Program-made: the position numbers and the translations under genes
DNA from: Lagopus muta
Taxonomy: Eukaryota; Chordata; Aves; Galliformes; Phasianidae
Direction: 5' to 3'
DNA length: 64,000 nt
Assembly: GCF_023343835.1 (NCBI RefSeq)
Contig: NC_064466.1
Location: forward strand, 310,001 to 374,000
In this document: positions 1-12,200 of the stretch, one piece after another
Layout: each line of letters opens with the position of its first letter
Numbering within the stretch: position 1 is the first letter of the stretch
Notes under the pieces: generated by a model
The model's database searches: none
What the model saw: only the letters and a program-made list of their open reading frames with translations
Told to the model about the DNA's origin: nothing

Positions 1-6
1 AATCCC

Positions 7-506
7 NNNNNNNNNNNNNNNNNNNNNNNNNNNNNNNNNNNNNNNNNNNNNNNNNNNNNNNNNNNNNNNNNNNNNNNNNNNNNNNNNNNNNNNNNNNNNN
101 NNNNNNNNNNNNNNNNNNNNNNNNNNNNNNNNNNNNNNNNNNNNNNNNNNNNNNNNNNNNNNNNNNNNNNNNNNNNNNNNNNNNNNNNNNNNNNNNNNNN
201 NNNNNNNNNNNNNNNNNNNNNNNNNNNNNNNNNNNNNNNNNNNNNNNNNNNNNNNNNNNNNNNNNNNNNNNNNNNNNNNNNNNNNNNNNNNNNNNNNNNN
301 NNNNNNNNNNNNNNNNNNNNNNNNNNNNNNNNNNNNNNNNNNNNNNNNNNNNNNNNNNNNNNNNNNNNNNNNNNNNNNNNNNNNNNNNNNNNNNNNNNNN
401 NNNNNNNNNNNNNNNNNNNNNNNNNNNNNNNNNNNNNNNNNNNNNNNNNNNNNNNNNNNNNNNNNNNNNNNNNNNNNNNNNNNNNNNNNNNNNNNNNNNN
501 NNNNNN
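7..506. other. Assembly gap, 500 N
   Basis: Exactly 500 N, the fixed size used for scaffold joins of unknown length. Only six bases (AATCCC) precede it. The missing 3' exons of SYDE1 should lie on this side of the window, in or beyond the gap. Confidence 0.99.
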
Positions 507-824
507 ACCCAGCACCGACCCCTGAGGAACACCGCTGCTTACAGGCCTCCAACCGGCCTCTGCACCACCAACATCGACCCTCTGTGCTCAGCCAGTTCTC
601 AACCCACCTCACTGCCCACTCATCCATCCCACACTTGCTCAGCTTTGTTATAAGGACATCATGGGGGACAGCATCAAAAGCCTTGCTGAAATCAAGGTAG
701 GCCGCATCCACTGCTCTGCCCCCATCCACCCAGCCAGAGACAACATCACAGAAGGCCACCAGGTTGGCCAAGCACAACCTCCCCCTGCTGAACCCGTGCT
801 GACTGCTCCTCATCACCTCCTCTA
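507..824 (-). mobile_element. CR1 LINE fragment (reverse-transcriptase part)
   Basis: The reverse complement matches the CR1 reverse-transcriptase segment also seen on the plus strand at 31140-31440, including the phrase for LDFSKAFDAVPHD. It ends near the stretch reading GTGCTGACTGCTCCTCATCA. It is truncated by the gap on its left and carries no intact reading frame. Confidence 0.85.
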
Positions 825-1018
825 ATGATGATGAAGCTCCACCCTCTGCCACGCACAGGGCCACCGACCTCTGCATCTCACAGCAGCCCAGGCTGCCCAG
901 GGCCCCTTCAACGGCCCCGAACGCCTCCAGGGACGGACGGGGCATCGCAGCCCCTCTGTTCAGCCCTCCCCGCTCTCACAGCACAGCACTTCCAGCCTCC
1001 AGCTGCCCTCCCTCAGCT
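825..1018 (-). mobile_element. CR1 3' end, split by a second CR1
   Basis: Minus-oriented CR1 3' terminal part, closely similar to plus-strand 44990-45190. It stops at CCTCAGCTCC and resumes at 2006 with CCAGCCGTTCC, so a single CR1 was split by the plus-oriented CR1 at 1019-2005. Confidence 0.8.
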
Positions 1019-2005
1019 CCCTGGGCTGGGAGTGCATGGGTCCTGCACTTGGGCTGCAACAACCCCAGGCGACGCTGCAGGCTTGGGGCGGTGTGGCTGG
1101 AGGACGGCGTAGAGGAGATGGAGCTGGGGGTATTGATTGATGCTCGGCTGAACATGAGCCCACAGTGTGCCCAGGTGGCCAAGAAGGGCAATGGCAGCCT
1201 GGCCTGCATCAGAAACAGCGCTGCCAGCAGAGCAGAGAGGTGATTGTGCCCCTGTATTCAGCACTGGTGAGGCTTGCACCTCGAGTGCTGTGTCCAGTTT
1301 TGGGCCCCTCACTGCAAGAAAGATATTGAGGCCCTGGAACGTGGTCAAAGGAGGGCAATGAAATGGTGAGGGGTCTGGAGCACAGGGCTGAGGAGGAGAG
1401 GCTGAAGGAGCTGGGAATGTTCAGCCTGGAGAAGAGGAGCTCAGGGCAGAGCTCACTGCTCCCTATGGCTGCCTGAAGGGAGGCTGTCCCTATGTGTCCC
1501 TATGGAGTCCCCATGTGTCCCTATGGAGTCCTCATGTGTCCCTATGGAGTCCCCACGTGTCCCTACGAGTCCCCATGTGTCCCTATGGCCTCCCCATGTG
1601 TCCCTATGGAGTCCCCATGTGTCCCTATGGAGTCCCCATGTGTCCCTATGGCGTCCCCATGTGTCCCTATGGCTGCCTGAAGGGAGGCTGCAGGGAGCTG
1701 GGGGTCGGCCTCTGCTCTCGTGTCATCAGGGATAGGAGCAGAGGGAACGGCTTCAAGCTACGGCAGGGGAGATTCAGGCTGGACATGAGGAAGAATTGCT
1801 GTTCAGAAAGGGTGGTCAGGCACTGCAATGGATGCCCAGGGAGGTGGGGGAGGCACCGAGCCTGGGGGGTGTTGAAGGAAAGGCTGGATGTTGTGTTGAG
1901 GGACGTGGTTCAGTGGGAGCTGTTGGGAATGGGGGAACGGTTGGACTGGAGGAGCTTTGAGGTCTGTTCCAACCTTGGGGATTCTATGATTCTATGATTC
2001 TATGA
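1019..2005 (+). mobile_element. CR1 LINE fragment inserted in an older CR1, carrying a minisatellite
   Basis: 5'-truncated CR1, plus-oriented, ending in the typical TTCTATGATTCTATGAT 3' tail. CR1 consensus-like sequence runs 1019-1483 and resumes near 1673; between them sits a short array of TCCCTATGG-type units. It is nested in the minus CR1 825-1018/2006-2520. Confidence 0.88.
1484..1672 (+). repeat. 21-bp minisatellite nested in CR1
   Basis: About nine units of GTCCCTATGGAGTCCCCATGT and close variants, flanked on both sides by the CR1 phrase GGCTGCCTGAAGGGAGGCTG. The same unit forms the much larger array at 3758-7216. The peptide repeats it encodes are meaningless. Confidence 0.9.
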
Positions 2006-2840
2006 TCCCAGCCGTTCCCCGTCCTGCTGCCGTCTCCCCTTGCCAAGAGCTGACTCCCCTCCTGGCTGCAGGCTCCCTTCGGGCGCTGCAGGCTGCAATG
2101 CGCTCGCCCCCAGCTCCTCTTCTCCGAGCCCATGCTGGTGGGGGGAGCTGCCACTCTTCACCTGGGACTCTTGCCACCTGGCACTCTTTCTCCTTTCTTC
2201 TCCCTCCTCTCTTTCTCCTCTTTCCTCCTTCTTTCTCCCCTTCCTCACCTTCTTCCCTCTTCCTCTCCCTCTTCTATTCCTCCTCCTTCCTCCTCCTCCT
2301 CTTCCTCCCCCTCCAGCCCAGCTCCCTCAGCCTGTCCTCACAGGGAGCTGCTGCAGCCCCTGATCGTCTTCGTGGCTCCTCCAGCCCCTCTCCAACAGCT
2401 CCCTGCCCTTCTTGTCCTGGAGGCTCCAGCCCTGCAGATGCGGCCTCACGAGGGCAGAGCAGAGGGGGGCCGTCAGCTCCCTGTCCCCGCTGCCACCTCT
2501 GAGCTGATGGAAGAGGCAGAGTAGAGGGGGAAGCATCTTCATCTGCAGTCCTGCGTCTCCCCAGTACAAATCAAAAGGGCAGGGATCTCTTGGAAAGAGT
2601 CTGATGGAGGGCCACAAAGATGGCGAACGGCCTGGAGCATCTCCCCTATGGAGAAAGGCTGAGTGAACCGCGTCTGCTCAGCCTGGAGTAAAGGAGATGG
2701 GGCAGAGGGCAGAGCAGAGGGGGGCCGTCACCTCCCTGTCCCCGCTGCCCCCTCTGAGCTGATGGAAGAAGATTCCTCCCCTTCTACTCTGCCTCATCTG
2801 CAGTCCTGCGTCTCCCCAGTTCTGCCATCACACAGGGAGC
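2006..2840 (-). mobile_element. Composite CR1 remnants with pyrimidine-rich tract
   Basis: Continuation of the minus-oriented CR1 interrupted at 1018, then short CR1 pieces in mixed orientation (plus-like around 2570-2710). It contains a TCC/TTC-rich low-complexity tract at about 2180-2320. The whole block is an inverted near-copy of 44250-45020. Confidence 0.75.
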
Positions 2841-3106
2841 TTTTGGGGGGTGGTAAAGAATTACAAAAGCCCTCAGAAATGCTTGGGGTGGCTTTTGGGG
2901 GGGGGGGGGGGGAGGCGACACCAGGAGGTGAGGAGCGGATGCGTCGCGCTGCTGCTGTCACCGATACAGGAATCAAAGCAGAGGAGGAGACCCCCGGGGG
3001 GCTGGAGGGGGTGGGGGGGGGTGGGGGGGATGGGGGGGGATGGGGGGGTGGGATCCCTCCTCCCTGCAGCCCCTTCCCACGGCTGAGCAGAGCCGCACGC
3101 ACCCAC

Positions 3107-3263
3107 CTTCTCCACATCAGGCAGGCAGTCGAGTAAAGGGACGCATCCCGTTCAGCTGGGGGGAGCCGGGGGGGTCGTTTGGCCATGGCCTCCAACACGA
3201 CGTGGTACAGCGTGGGGGTGATGAGCGGCGTGGGCAGCTCCCGCAAGTAGTCCTTAAGGATCC
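3107..3263 (-). CDS. SYDE1: SYDE1 exon 6 (RhoGAP core)
   Basis: Acceptor CCCCCCTAG just before GGATCCTTAAG; donor AAG|GTGGGT. It encodes [15 protein letters not shown], then [13 protein letters not shown] and, in a different frame, LDCLPDVEK. This is the RhoGAP segment after the arginine finger that packs against the GTPase. One base appears to be missing in the C-rich stretch between LEAMAKRPP and LDCLPDVEK, so the exon does not read through as given. An inverted, diverged copy lies at 11069-11790. The next exon, which should carry the conserved asparagine-bearing RhoGAP helix, is not found in 507-3106. Confidence 0.9.
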
Positions 3264-6200
3264 CTAGGGGGGGAGGAAGAGAAACCCTACGGGGGGTAAG
3301 GGGGGCATCGGGGGGTGGGGGGCAGCCAAAAGGGGGGGATGCAGGGGGAGAACCGACCTGTGATGACGTTGATGTCGGGATAGAGCTGCTCCGACAGCCG
3401 GACGGCAGCGCTGTCCCGTTCGAAGGCGTCGCGCAGCTCCTTCTTGACGGCGGCCGAACCGCAGAGGCGATAGAGCCCGACTACCTGGGATGGGGAGCAG
3501 CGTGGGCTGATAAGGAGCTGAGAAGGTCCTTATCCTGTATTCAGCACTGGTGAGGCCGCAGCTCGAGTGCTGTGTCCAGTTTTGGGCCCCTCACTGAAAG
3601 AAATGGAGGCCCTGGAATGCGTTCAAAGGAGGGCAATGAAATGGTGAGGGTCTGGAGCACAGGGATGGTGAGGAGAGGCTGAAGGAGCTGGGAATGTTCA
3701 GCCTGGAGAAGAGGAGCTCAGGGCAGAGCTCACTGCTCCCTATGGCTGCCTGAAGGGAGGCTGTCCCTATGTGTCCCTATGGCGTCCTCATGTGTCCCTA
3801 TGGAGTCCCCACGTGTCCCTATGGCGTCCCATGTGTCCCTATGGCATCCCTATGTGTCCCTATGAGACCCCATGTGTCCCTATGGAGTCCCCATGTGTCC
3901 CTATGGCGCCCTCATGTGTCCCTATGGCATCCCCATGTGTCCCTATGGCGTCCTCATGTGTCCCTATGGCGTCCCCATGTGTCCCTATGGAGTCCCCACG
4001 TGTCCCTATGGGTCCCCATGTGTCCCTATGGAGTCCCCATGTGTCCCTATGGCAGCCCCATGTGTCCCTATGGGTCCCCATGTGTCCCTATGGAGTCCCC
4101 ATGTGTCCCTATGGCATCCCCATGTGTCCCTATGGCGTCCCCATGTGTCCCTATGGTTCCCCATGTGTCCCCTATGGGTCCCCATGTGTCCCTATGGCGT
4201 CCCCATGTGTCCCTATGAGACCCCATGTGTCCCTATGGAGTCCCCACGTGTCCCTATGGAGTCCCCATGTGTCCCTATGGGTCCCCATGTGTCCCTATGG
4301 GTCCCCACGTGTCCCTGTGGATTCCCCATGTGTCCCTATGGCATCCCCATGTGTCCCTATGGCGTCCTCATGTGTCCCTATGGAGTCCCCATGTGTCCCT
4401 ATGTCATCCTCATGTGTCCCTATGGCGTCCCCATGTGTCCCTATGGCGTCCCCAAGTGTCCCTATGGCATCCCCATGTGTCCCTATGCATCCTCATGTGT
4501 CCCTATGGGTCCCCACGTGTCCCTATGGGTCCCCACGTGTCCTATGGCGTCCCCAAGTGTCCCTATGGCATCCCCATGTGTCCCTATGGCATCCTCATGT
4601 GTCCCTATGGAGTCCCCATGTGTCCCTATGGCATCCTCACGTGTCCCTATGGAGTCCCCATATGTCCCTATGGCGTCCCTACGTGTCCCTACGAGTCCCC
4701 ATGTGTCCCTATGAAATCCTCATGCGTCCCTATGGCGCCCCCATGTGTCCCTATGGCGCCCCCATGTGTCCCTATGTTGTCCCCACGTGTCCCTATGGGT
4801 CCCCATGTGTCCCTATGGAGTCCCCATGTGTCCCTATGGGTCCCCATGTGTCCCTATGGAGTCCCCATGTGTCCCTATGGCATCCCCATGTGTCCCTATG
4901 GAGTCCCCATGTGTCCCTATGGCATCCTCATGTGTCCCTATGGCATCCCCATGTGTCCCTATGGCGTCCCCATGTGTCCCTATGGCATCCTCATGTGTCC
5001 CTATGGGTCCCCATGTGTCCCTATGGAGTCCCCACGTGTCCCTATGGGTCCCCATGTGTCCCTATGAGTCCCCATGTGTCCCTATGAGTCCCCATGTGCC
5101 CCTATGGCGTCCCCATGTGTCCCTATGGAGTCCCCATGTGTCCCTATGAGTCCCCATGTGTCCCTATGGCATCCTCACGTGTCCCTATGGCGTCCCCATG
5201 TGTCCCTATGGCATCTTCATGTGTCCCTATTGCATCCCCATGTGTCCCTATGGTGTCCCCACGTGTCCCTATGGATTCCCCATGTGTCCCTATGGCATCC
5301 TCACGTGTCCCTATGGCGTCCCCATGTGTCCCTATGGGTCCCCACGTGTCCCTATGGGTCCCCATGTGTCCCTATGGAGTCCCCATGTGTCCCTATGGCA
5401 TCCCCATGTGTCCCTATGGCGTCCCCATGTGTCCCTATGGAGTCTCCATGTGTTCCTATGGCGTCCCCATGTGTCCCTATGGAGTCCCCATGTGTCCCTA
5501 TGGCATCCTCATGTGTCCCTATGGAGTCCCCATGTGTCCCTATGGGTCCCCATGTGTCCCTATGGGTCCCCACGTGTCCCTATGGAGTCCCCATGTGTCC
5601 CTATGGCATCCTCATGTGTCCCTATGGCGTCCTCATGTGTTCCTATGGCGTCCCCATGTGTCCCTATGGCATCCTCATGTGTCCCTATGGCGTCCCCACG
5701 TGTCCCTATGGGTTCTCATGTGTCCCTATGGCGTCCCCATGTGTCCCTATGGTGTCCCCACGTGTCCCTATGGGTCCCCATGTGTCCCTATGGTGTCCCC
5801 ATGTGTCCCTATGGAGTCCCCACGTGTCCCTATGGAGTCCCCATGTGTCCCTATGGTGTCCCCATGTGTCCCTATGGCATCCCCATGTGTCCCCTATGGC
5901 GTCCCCACGTGTCCCTATGGGTTCTCATGTGTCCCTATGGCGTCCCCATGTGTCCCTATGGTGTCCCCACGTGTCCCTATGGGTCCCCATGTGTCCCTAT
6001 GGTGTCCCCATGTGTCCCTATGGAGTCCCCACGTGTCCCTATGGAGTCCCCATGTGTCCCTATGGCGTCCCCATGTGTTCCTATGGAGTCCCCATGTGTC
6101 CCTATGGAGACCCATGTGTCCCTATGGGTCCCCATGTGTCCCTATGGTGTCCCCCTGTGTCCCTATGGAGTCCCCACGTGTCCCTATGGAGTCCCCATGT

Positions 6201-9200
6201 GTCCCTATGGCGTCCCCATATGTCCCTATGGCGTCCCCATGTGTTCCTATGGAGTCCCATGTGTCCCTATGGAGTCCCCATGTGTCCCTGTGGCGTCCCC
6301 ATGTGTCCCCTATGGCGTCCCATGTGTCCCTATGGAGTCCCCATGTGTCCCTATGGCATCCTCATGTGTCCCTATGGAGTCCCCATGTGTCCCTATGGGT
6401 CCCCATGTGTCGCTATGGCATCCACATGTGTCCCTATGGAGTCCCCGTGTGTCCCTATGGGTCCCCACGTGTCCCTATGGGTCCCCATGTGTCCCTATGG
6501 CATCCTCATGTGTCCCTATGGAGTCCCCATGTGTCCCTATGGCATCCTCACGTGTCCCTATGGCATCCTCACGTGTCCCTATGGCGTCCCCATGTGTCCC
6601 TATGGGTCCCCACGTCTCCCTATGGGTCCCCATGTGTCCCTATGGAGTCCCCATGTGTCCCTATGGCATCCCCATGTGTCCCTATGGCGTCCCCATGTGT
6701 CCCTATGGAGTCTCCATGTGTTCCTATGGCGTCCCCATGTGTCCCTATGGAGTCCCCATGTGTCCCTATGGGTCCCCACGTGTCCCTATGGGTCCCCACG
6801 TGTCCCTATGGAGTCCCCATGTGTCCCTATGGCATCCCCATGTGTCCCTATGGCATCCCCATGTGTCCCTATGGAGTCCCCATGTGTCCCTATGGCATCC
6901 TCATGTGTCCCTATGGAGTCCCCATATGTCCCTATGGAGTCCCATGTGTCCCTATGTCATCCTCATGTGTCCCTATGGATTCCCCATGTGTCCCTATGGC
7001 ATCCCCATGTGTCCCTATGGAGTCCCCATGTGTCCCTATGGCATCCCCATGTGTCCCTATGGAGTCCCATGTGTCCCTATGGCGTCCCATGTGTCCCTAT
7101 GGCGTCCTCATGTGTCCCTATGGAGTCCCCATGTGTCCCTATGGCGTCCCCATGTGTCCCTATGGGTCCCCATGTGTTCCTATGGCAGCCCCATGTGTCC
7201 CTATGGGTCCCCATGTCATTGTGTTGAGGGACGTGGTTCAGTGGGAGCTGTTGGTAAGAGGTGAGCGGTTGGACTGGATGAGCTTTGAGGTCTGATCCAA
7301 CCCTGGTGATTCTGATTCTTTGATTCCATGATCCTATGATTGTATGATAAGGGATCAGCCAGGCCAACACTGGGCCAGATATCAAACCCCCCCCCCCCCC
7401 CAGGACCCCCCACTCGCCTTTAAGCCGCGTTTCTCGATCTCTGCCACGCATTTCTGGATGAGCAAAGGCACTTTGGTGGCTGTTTTTTCTCTCTCCACCA
7501 GCTGGCCCAGCTCCACGCCGAAGACGCGAGGCTCGCGTTCGCCTCCTCCTCCTCCTCCTCCTTCCCACTGCTCCACCAAAGTGAATTTGGAGAACAGGAC
7601 GCCTCGGGGTTGCAGCTGCACGGCCAGCTGCTGGCTTTGCTGCCTGAGGGGAGAAGAGCAGAAAGACGTGGCACCGATCTTTGAGGAGAAGAGGCAAAGC
7701 TTCTCCTATCAGAACCCATCCAAACCATCGGCACCGGGGTGAACCCACGACCCCTTTGAGACCCTTTCTTTATCCTAACCCTAACCCTTACCCCCCATAG
7801 GGTTCCCCTTCCCCCCCACGACCCCTTTGAGACCCTTTCTTTATCCTAACCCTAACCCTTACCCCCCATAGGTTTCTCTTCTCCCCCGTGACCCCTTTGA
7901 GACCCTTTGAGACCCTTTCTTTATCCTAACCCTAACCCTTACCCCCCCATAGGGTTTCTCTTCCCCCCCGTGACCCCTTTGAGACCCTTTGAGACCCTTT
8001 CTTTATCCTAACCCTAACCCTTACCCCCCATAGGGTTTCTCTTCCCCCCGCGACCCCTTTGAGACCCTTTCTTTATCCTAACCCTAACCCTTACCCCCCC
8101 ATAGGGTTTCTCTCCCCCCCGTGACCCCTTTGAGACCCTTTGAGACCCTTTCTTTATCCTAACCCTAACCCTTACCCCCCCCATAGGGTTTCTCTTCCCC
8201 CCCACGACCCCTTTGAGACCCTTTGGCCTTTCTTTATCCTAACCCTAACCCTTACCCCCCCCCCATAGGGTTTCTCTTCCCCCCCGCGACCCCTTTGAGA
8301 CCCTTTCTTTATCCTAACCCTAACCCTTACCCCCCATAGGGTTTCTCTCCCCCCCGTGACCCCCTTTGAGACCCTTTCTTTATCCTAACCCTAACCCTTA
8401 CCCCCCATAGGGTTTCTCTTCCCCCCCCGCGACCCCTTTGAGACCCTTTCTTTACCCTAACCCTAACCCTTACCCCCCCATAGGGTTTCTCTTCCCCCCC
8501 GCGACCCTTTGAGACCCTTTCTTTATCCTAACCCTAACCCTTACCCCCATAGGGTTTCTCTTCCCCCCCGCGACCCCTTTGAGACCCTTTGGCCTTTCTT
8601 TATCCTAATCCTAACCTTACCCCCCATAGGGTTTCTCTTCCCCCCCACGACCCCTTTGAGACCCTTTCTTTATCCTAACCCTAACCCTTACCCCCCATAG
8701 GGTTTCTCTTCTCCCCCGTGACCCCTTTGAGACCCTTTCTTTATCCTAACCCTAACCCTTACCCCCCATAGGGTTTCTCTTCCCCCGTGACCCCTTTGAG
8801 ACCCTTTGAGACCCTTTCTTTATCCTAACCCTAACCCTTACCCCCCCATAGGGATTCTCTTCCCCCCCACGACCCCTTTGAGACCCTTTCTTTATCCTAA
8901 CCCTAACCCTTACCCCCCATAGGGTTTCTCTTCCCCCCCATGACCCCTTTGAGACCCTTTGGCCTTTCTTTATCCTAACCCTAACCCTTACCCCCCATAG
9001 TGTTTCTCTTCCCCCCCGTGACCCCTTTGAGACCCTTTCAGACCCTTTCTTTATCCTAACCCTAACCCTTACCCCCCATAGGGTTTCTCTTCCCCCCCAT
9101 GACCCCTTTGAGACCCTTTCTTTATCCTAACCCTAACCCTTACCCCCCATAGGGTTTCTCTTCCCCCCCTGCAACCCCTCTGAGACCCTTTATTTATCCT

Positions 9201-12200
9201 AACCCTAACCCTTACCCCCCCCTGTAGGGTTTCTCTTCCCCCCCCCGCGGACCCCTTTGAGACCCTTTCTTTATCCTAACCCCAACCCTTACCCCCCATA
9301 GGGTTTCTCTTCCCCCCCACAACCCCTTTCAGACCCTTTCTTTATCCTAACCCTAACCCTTACCCCCCCATAGGGTTTCCCTTCCCCCCCCGCGACCCCT
9401 TTGAGACCCTTTCTTTATCCTAACCCTAACCCTTACCCCCCATAGGGTTTCTCTTCCCCCCCACGACCCCTTTGAGACCCTTTCTTTATCCTAACCCTAA
9501 CCCTTACCCCCCCTCATAGGGTTTCTCTTCCCCCCCGCGACCCCTTTGAGACCCTTTGGCCTTTCTTTATCCTAACCCTAACCCTTACCCCCCATAGGGC
9601 TTCTCTTCCCCCCCGCGACCCCTTTGAGACCCTTTCTTTATCCTAACCCTAACCCTTACCCCCCATAGGGTTTCTCTCCCCCCCGTGACCCCCTTTGAGA
9701 CCCTTTATTTATCCTAACCCTAACCCTTACCCCCCATAGGGTTTCTCTTCCCCCCCGCGACCCCTTTGAGACCCTTTGAGACCCTTTCTTTATCCTAACC
9801 CTAACCCTTACCCCCCATAGGGTTTCTCTTCCCCCCCGCGACCCCTTTGAGACCCTTTGAGACCCTTTCTTTATCCTAACCCTAACCCTTACCCCCCATA
9901 GGGCTTTCTCTTCCCCCCGTGACCCCTTTGAGGACCCTTTCTTTATCCTAACCCTAACCCTTACCCCCCATAGGGTTTCTCTTCCCCCCCACAAACCCCC
10001 TTTGAGACCCTTTCTTTATCCTAACCCTAACCCTTACCCCCCCATAGGGTTTCTCTTCCCCCCCACAACCCCTTTCAGACCCTTTCTTTATCCTAACCCT
10101 AACCTTTACCCCCCATAGGGTTTCTCTTCCCCCCCGTGACCCCTTTGAGACCCTTTGGCCTTTTCTTTATCCTAACCCTAACCCTTACCCCCCCCTATAG
10201 GGTTTCTCTTCCCCCCCGTGACCCCTTTGAGACCCTTTGGCCTTTCTTTATCCTAACCCTAACCCTTACCCCCCCCCCATAGGGTTTCTCTTCCCCCCCA
10301 CGACCCCTTTGAGACCCTTTCTTTATCCTAACCCTAACCCTTACCCCCCATAGGGTTTCTCTTCCCCCCCGCGACCCCTTTGAGACCCTTTGAGACCCTT
10401 TCTTTATCCTAACCCTAACCCTTACCCCCCATAGGGTTTCTCTTCCCCCCGTGACCCCTTTGAGACCCTTTCTTTATCCTAACCCTAACCCTTACCCCCC
10501 ATAGGGTTTCTCTTCCCCCCCACGACCCCTTTGAGACCCTTTGGCCTTTCTTTATCCTAACCCTAACCCTTACCCCCCCATAGGGTTTCTCTTCCCCCCC
10601 GTGACCCCTTTGAGACCCTTTGGCCTTTCTTTATCCTAACCCTAACCCTTTACCCCCCCCCATAGGGTTTCTCTTCCCCCCGTGACCCCTTTGAGACCCT
10701 TTCTTTATCCTAACCCTAACCCTTACCCCCCATAGGGTTTCTCTTCCCCCCCACGACCCCTTTGAGACCCTTTGAGACCCTTTCTTTATCCTAAACCCTA
10801 ACCCTTACCCCCCCATAGGGTTTCTCTTCCCCCCCACAACCCCTTTCAGACCCTTTCTTTATCCTAACCCTAACCCTTACCCCCCCATAGGGTTTCTCTT
10901 CCCCCCCGCGACCCCTTTGAGACCCTTTCTTTATCCTAACCCTAACCCTTACCCCCCATAGGGTTTCTCTTCCCCCCCCGTGACCCCTTTGAGACCCTTT
11001 GAGACCCTTTCTTTATCCTAACCCCTAACCCTTACCCCCCATAGGGTTTCTCTTCCCCCCCCCCCCATAGGGATCCTTAAGGACTACGGCATCCTGGCCT
11101 GCATTAGCAATAGTGCGGCCAGCAGGAGCAGGGAGGTGAGCATCCCCCTGTACTCAGCACTGGTATTGTGTTCAGTTTTGGGCCCCTCACTACAAGAAAG
11201 ACATGGAGGACATGGGATGTGTTCAAAGGAGGGCAATGAAATGGTGAGGGGTCTGGAGCACAAAGATGAGGAGCAGCTGATGGAGCTGGGAATGTTCAGC
11301 GTGGAGGAGAGGAGCTCAGGGGAGGCCGCATTGCACTGTACAACTGCATGAAGGGAGGTTGTGGTGCAAAAGGGCCTGGCCTCTTCTCCCAGGCCAATAG
11401 CAGGAGCCAAGGAAATGGCCAGAAGTTGCACCAGAGGAGGTTTAGGTTGGATATGAGGAGAAACTTCTTCTCTCAAAGGGTGGTCAGGCGCTGCAATGGC
11501 TGCACAGGGAGGTGGTGGAGGCGCCGTCCCTGGTTCAAGAGGCGCCTGGATGAGGAGCTTATGAGATGTGGTTTGGTGCTTGTGGCACTGATAGCAATGG
11601 GAGGGGGGTTGGACTGGATGAGCTTGCAGGTCGTTTCCAACCCTGTGATTCTGTGTGATTCTGACTACTTGCGGGAGCTGCCCCACGCCGCTCATCATCC
11701 CCACGCTGCACCACGTCGTGTTGGAGGCCATGGCCAAACGACCCCCAGCTCCCCCCGGGCTGAACGGGACAACAGAGACCTCATGGGAGGCACAGGAAGG
11801 ACAGAGGTGCTGTGGGGCTCCATGGGGCACCAGGGATCATTGGATGTGTGGACCTCAAAGGGTCCTCATGGGGGGCACAGAAGGGACAGAGGTGCTGTGG
11901 GGTTCAATGAGGCACCGGGGATGATTGGATCTGGGGACCCCAAAGGGTCCAGGAGGCCTCACAGGGGGCACAGAAAGGACAGAGGTGCTGTGGGGCTCCA
12001 TGGGGCATCAGGGATCATTGGATGTGGGGACCTCAAAGGGTCCTCATGGGGGGCACAGAAAGGACAGAGGAGCTGTGGGGCTCCATGGGGCATCAGGGAT
12101 CATTGGATGTGGGGACCTCAAAGGGTCCTCATGGGGGGCACAGAAAGGACAGAGGAGCTGTGGGGCTCCATGGGGCACCGGGGATCATTGGATCTGAGGA

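Noticed and set aside
3758-7295. Open frames of 438-733 codons encoding M-C-P-Y-G-V-P repeats in all three plus frames
   Set aside because: They result from a stop-free 21-bp repeat with 20-bp variants. Overlapping frames are all equally open, and there is no independent sign of coding. The array is inside an antisense CR1 in a SYDE1 intron.
7741-11066. Regularly spaced repeats considered as a CRISPR-like array
   Set aside because: There are no unique spacers: the whole unit is repeated with homopolymer slippage, in a vertebrate intron.
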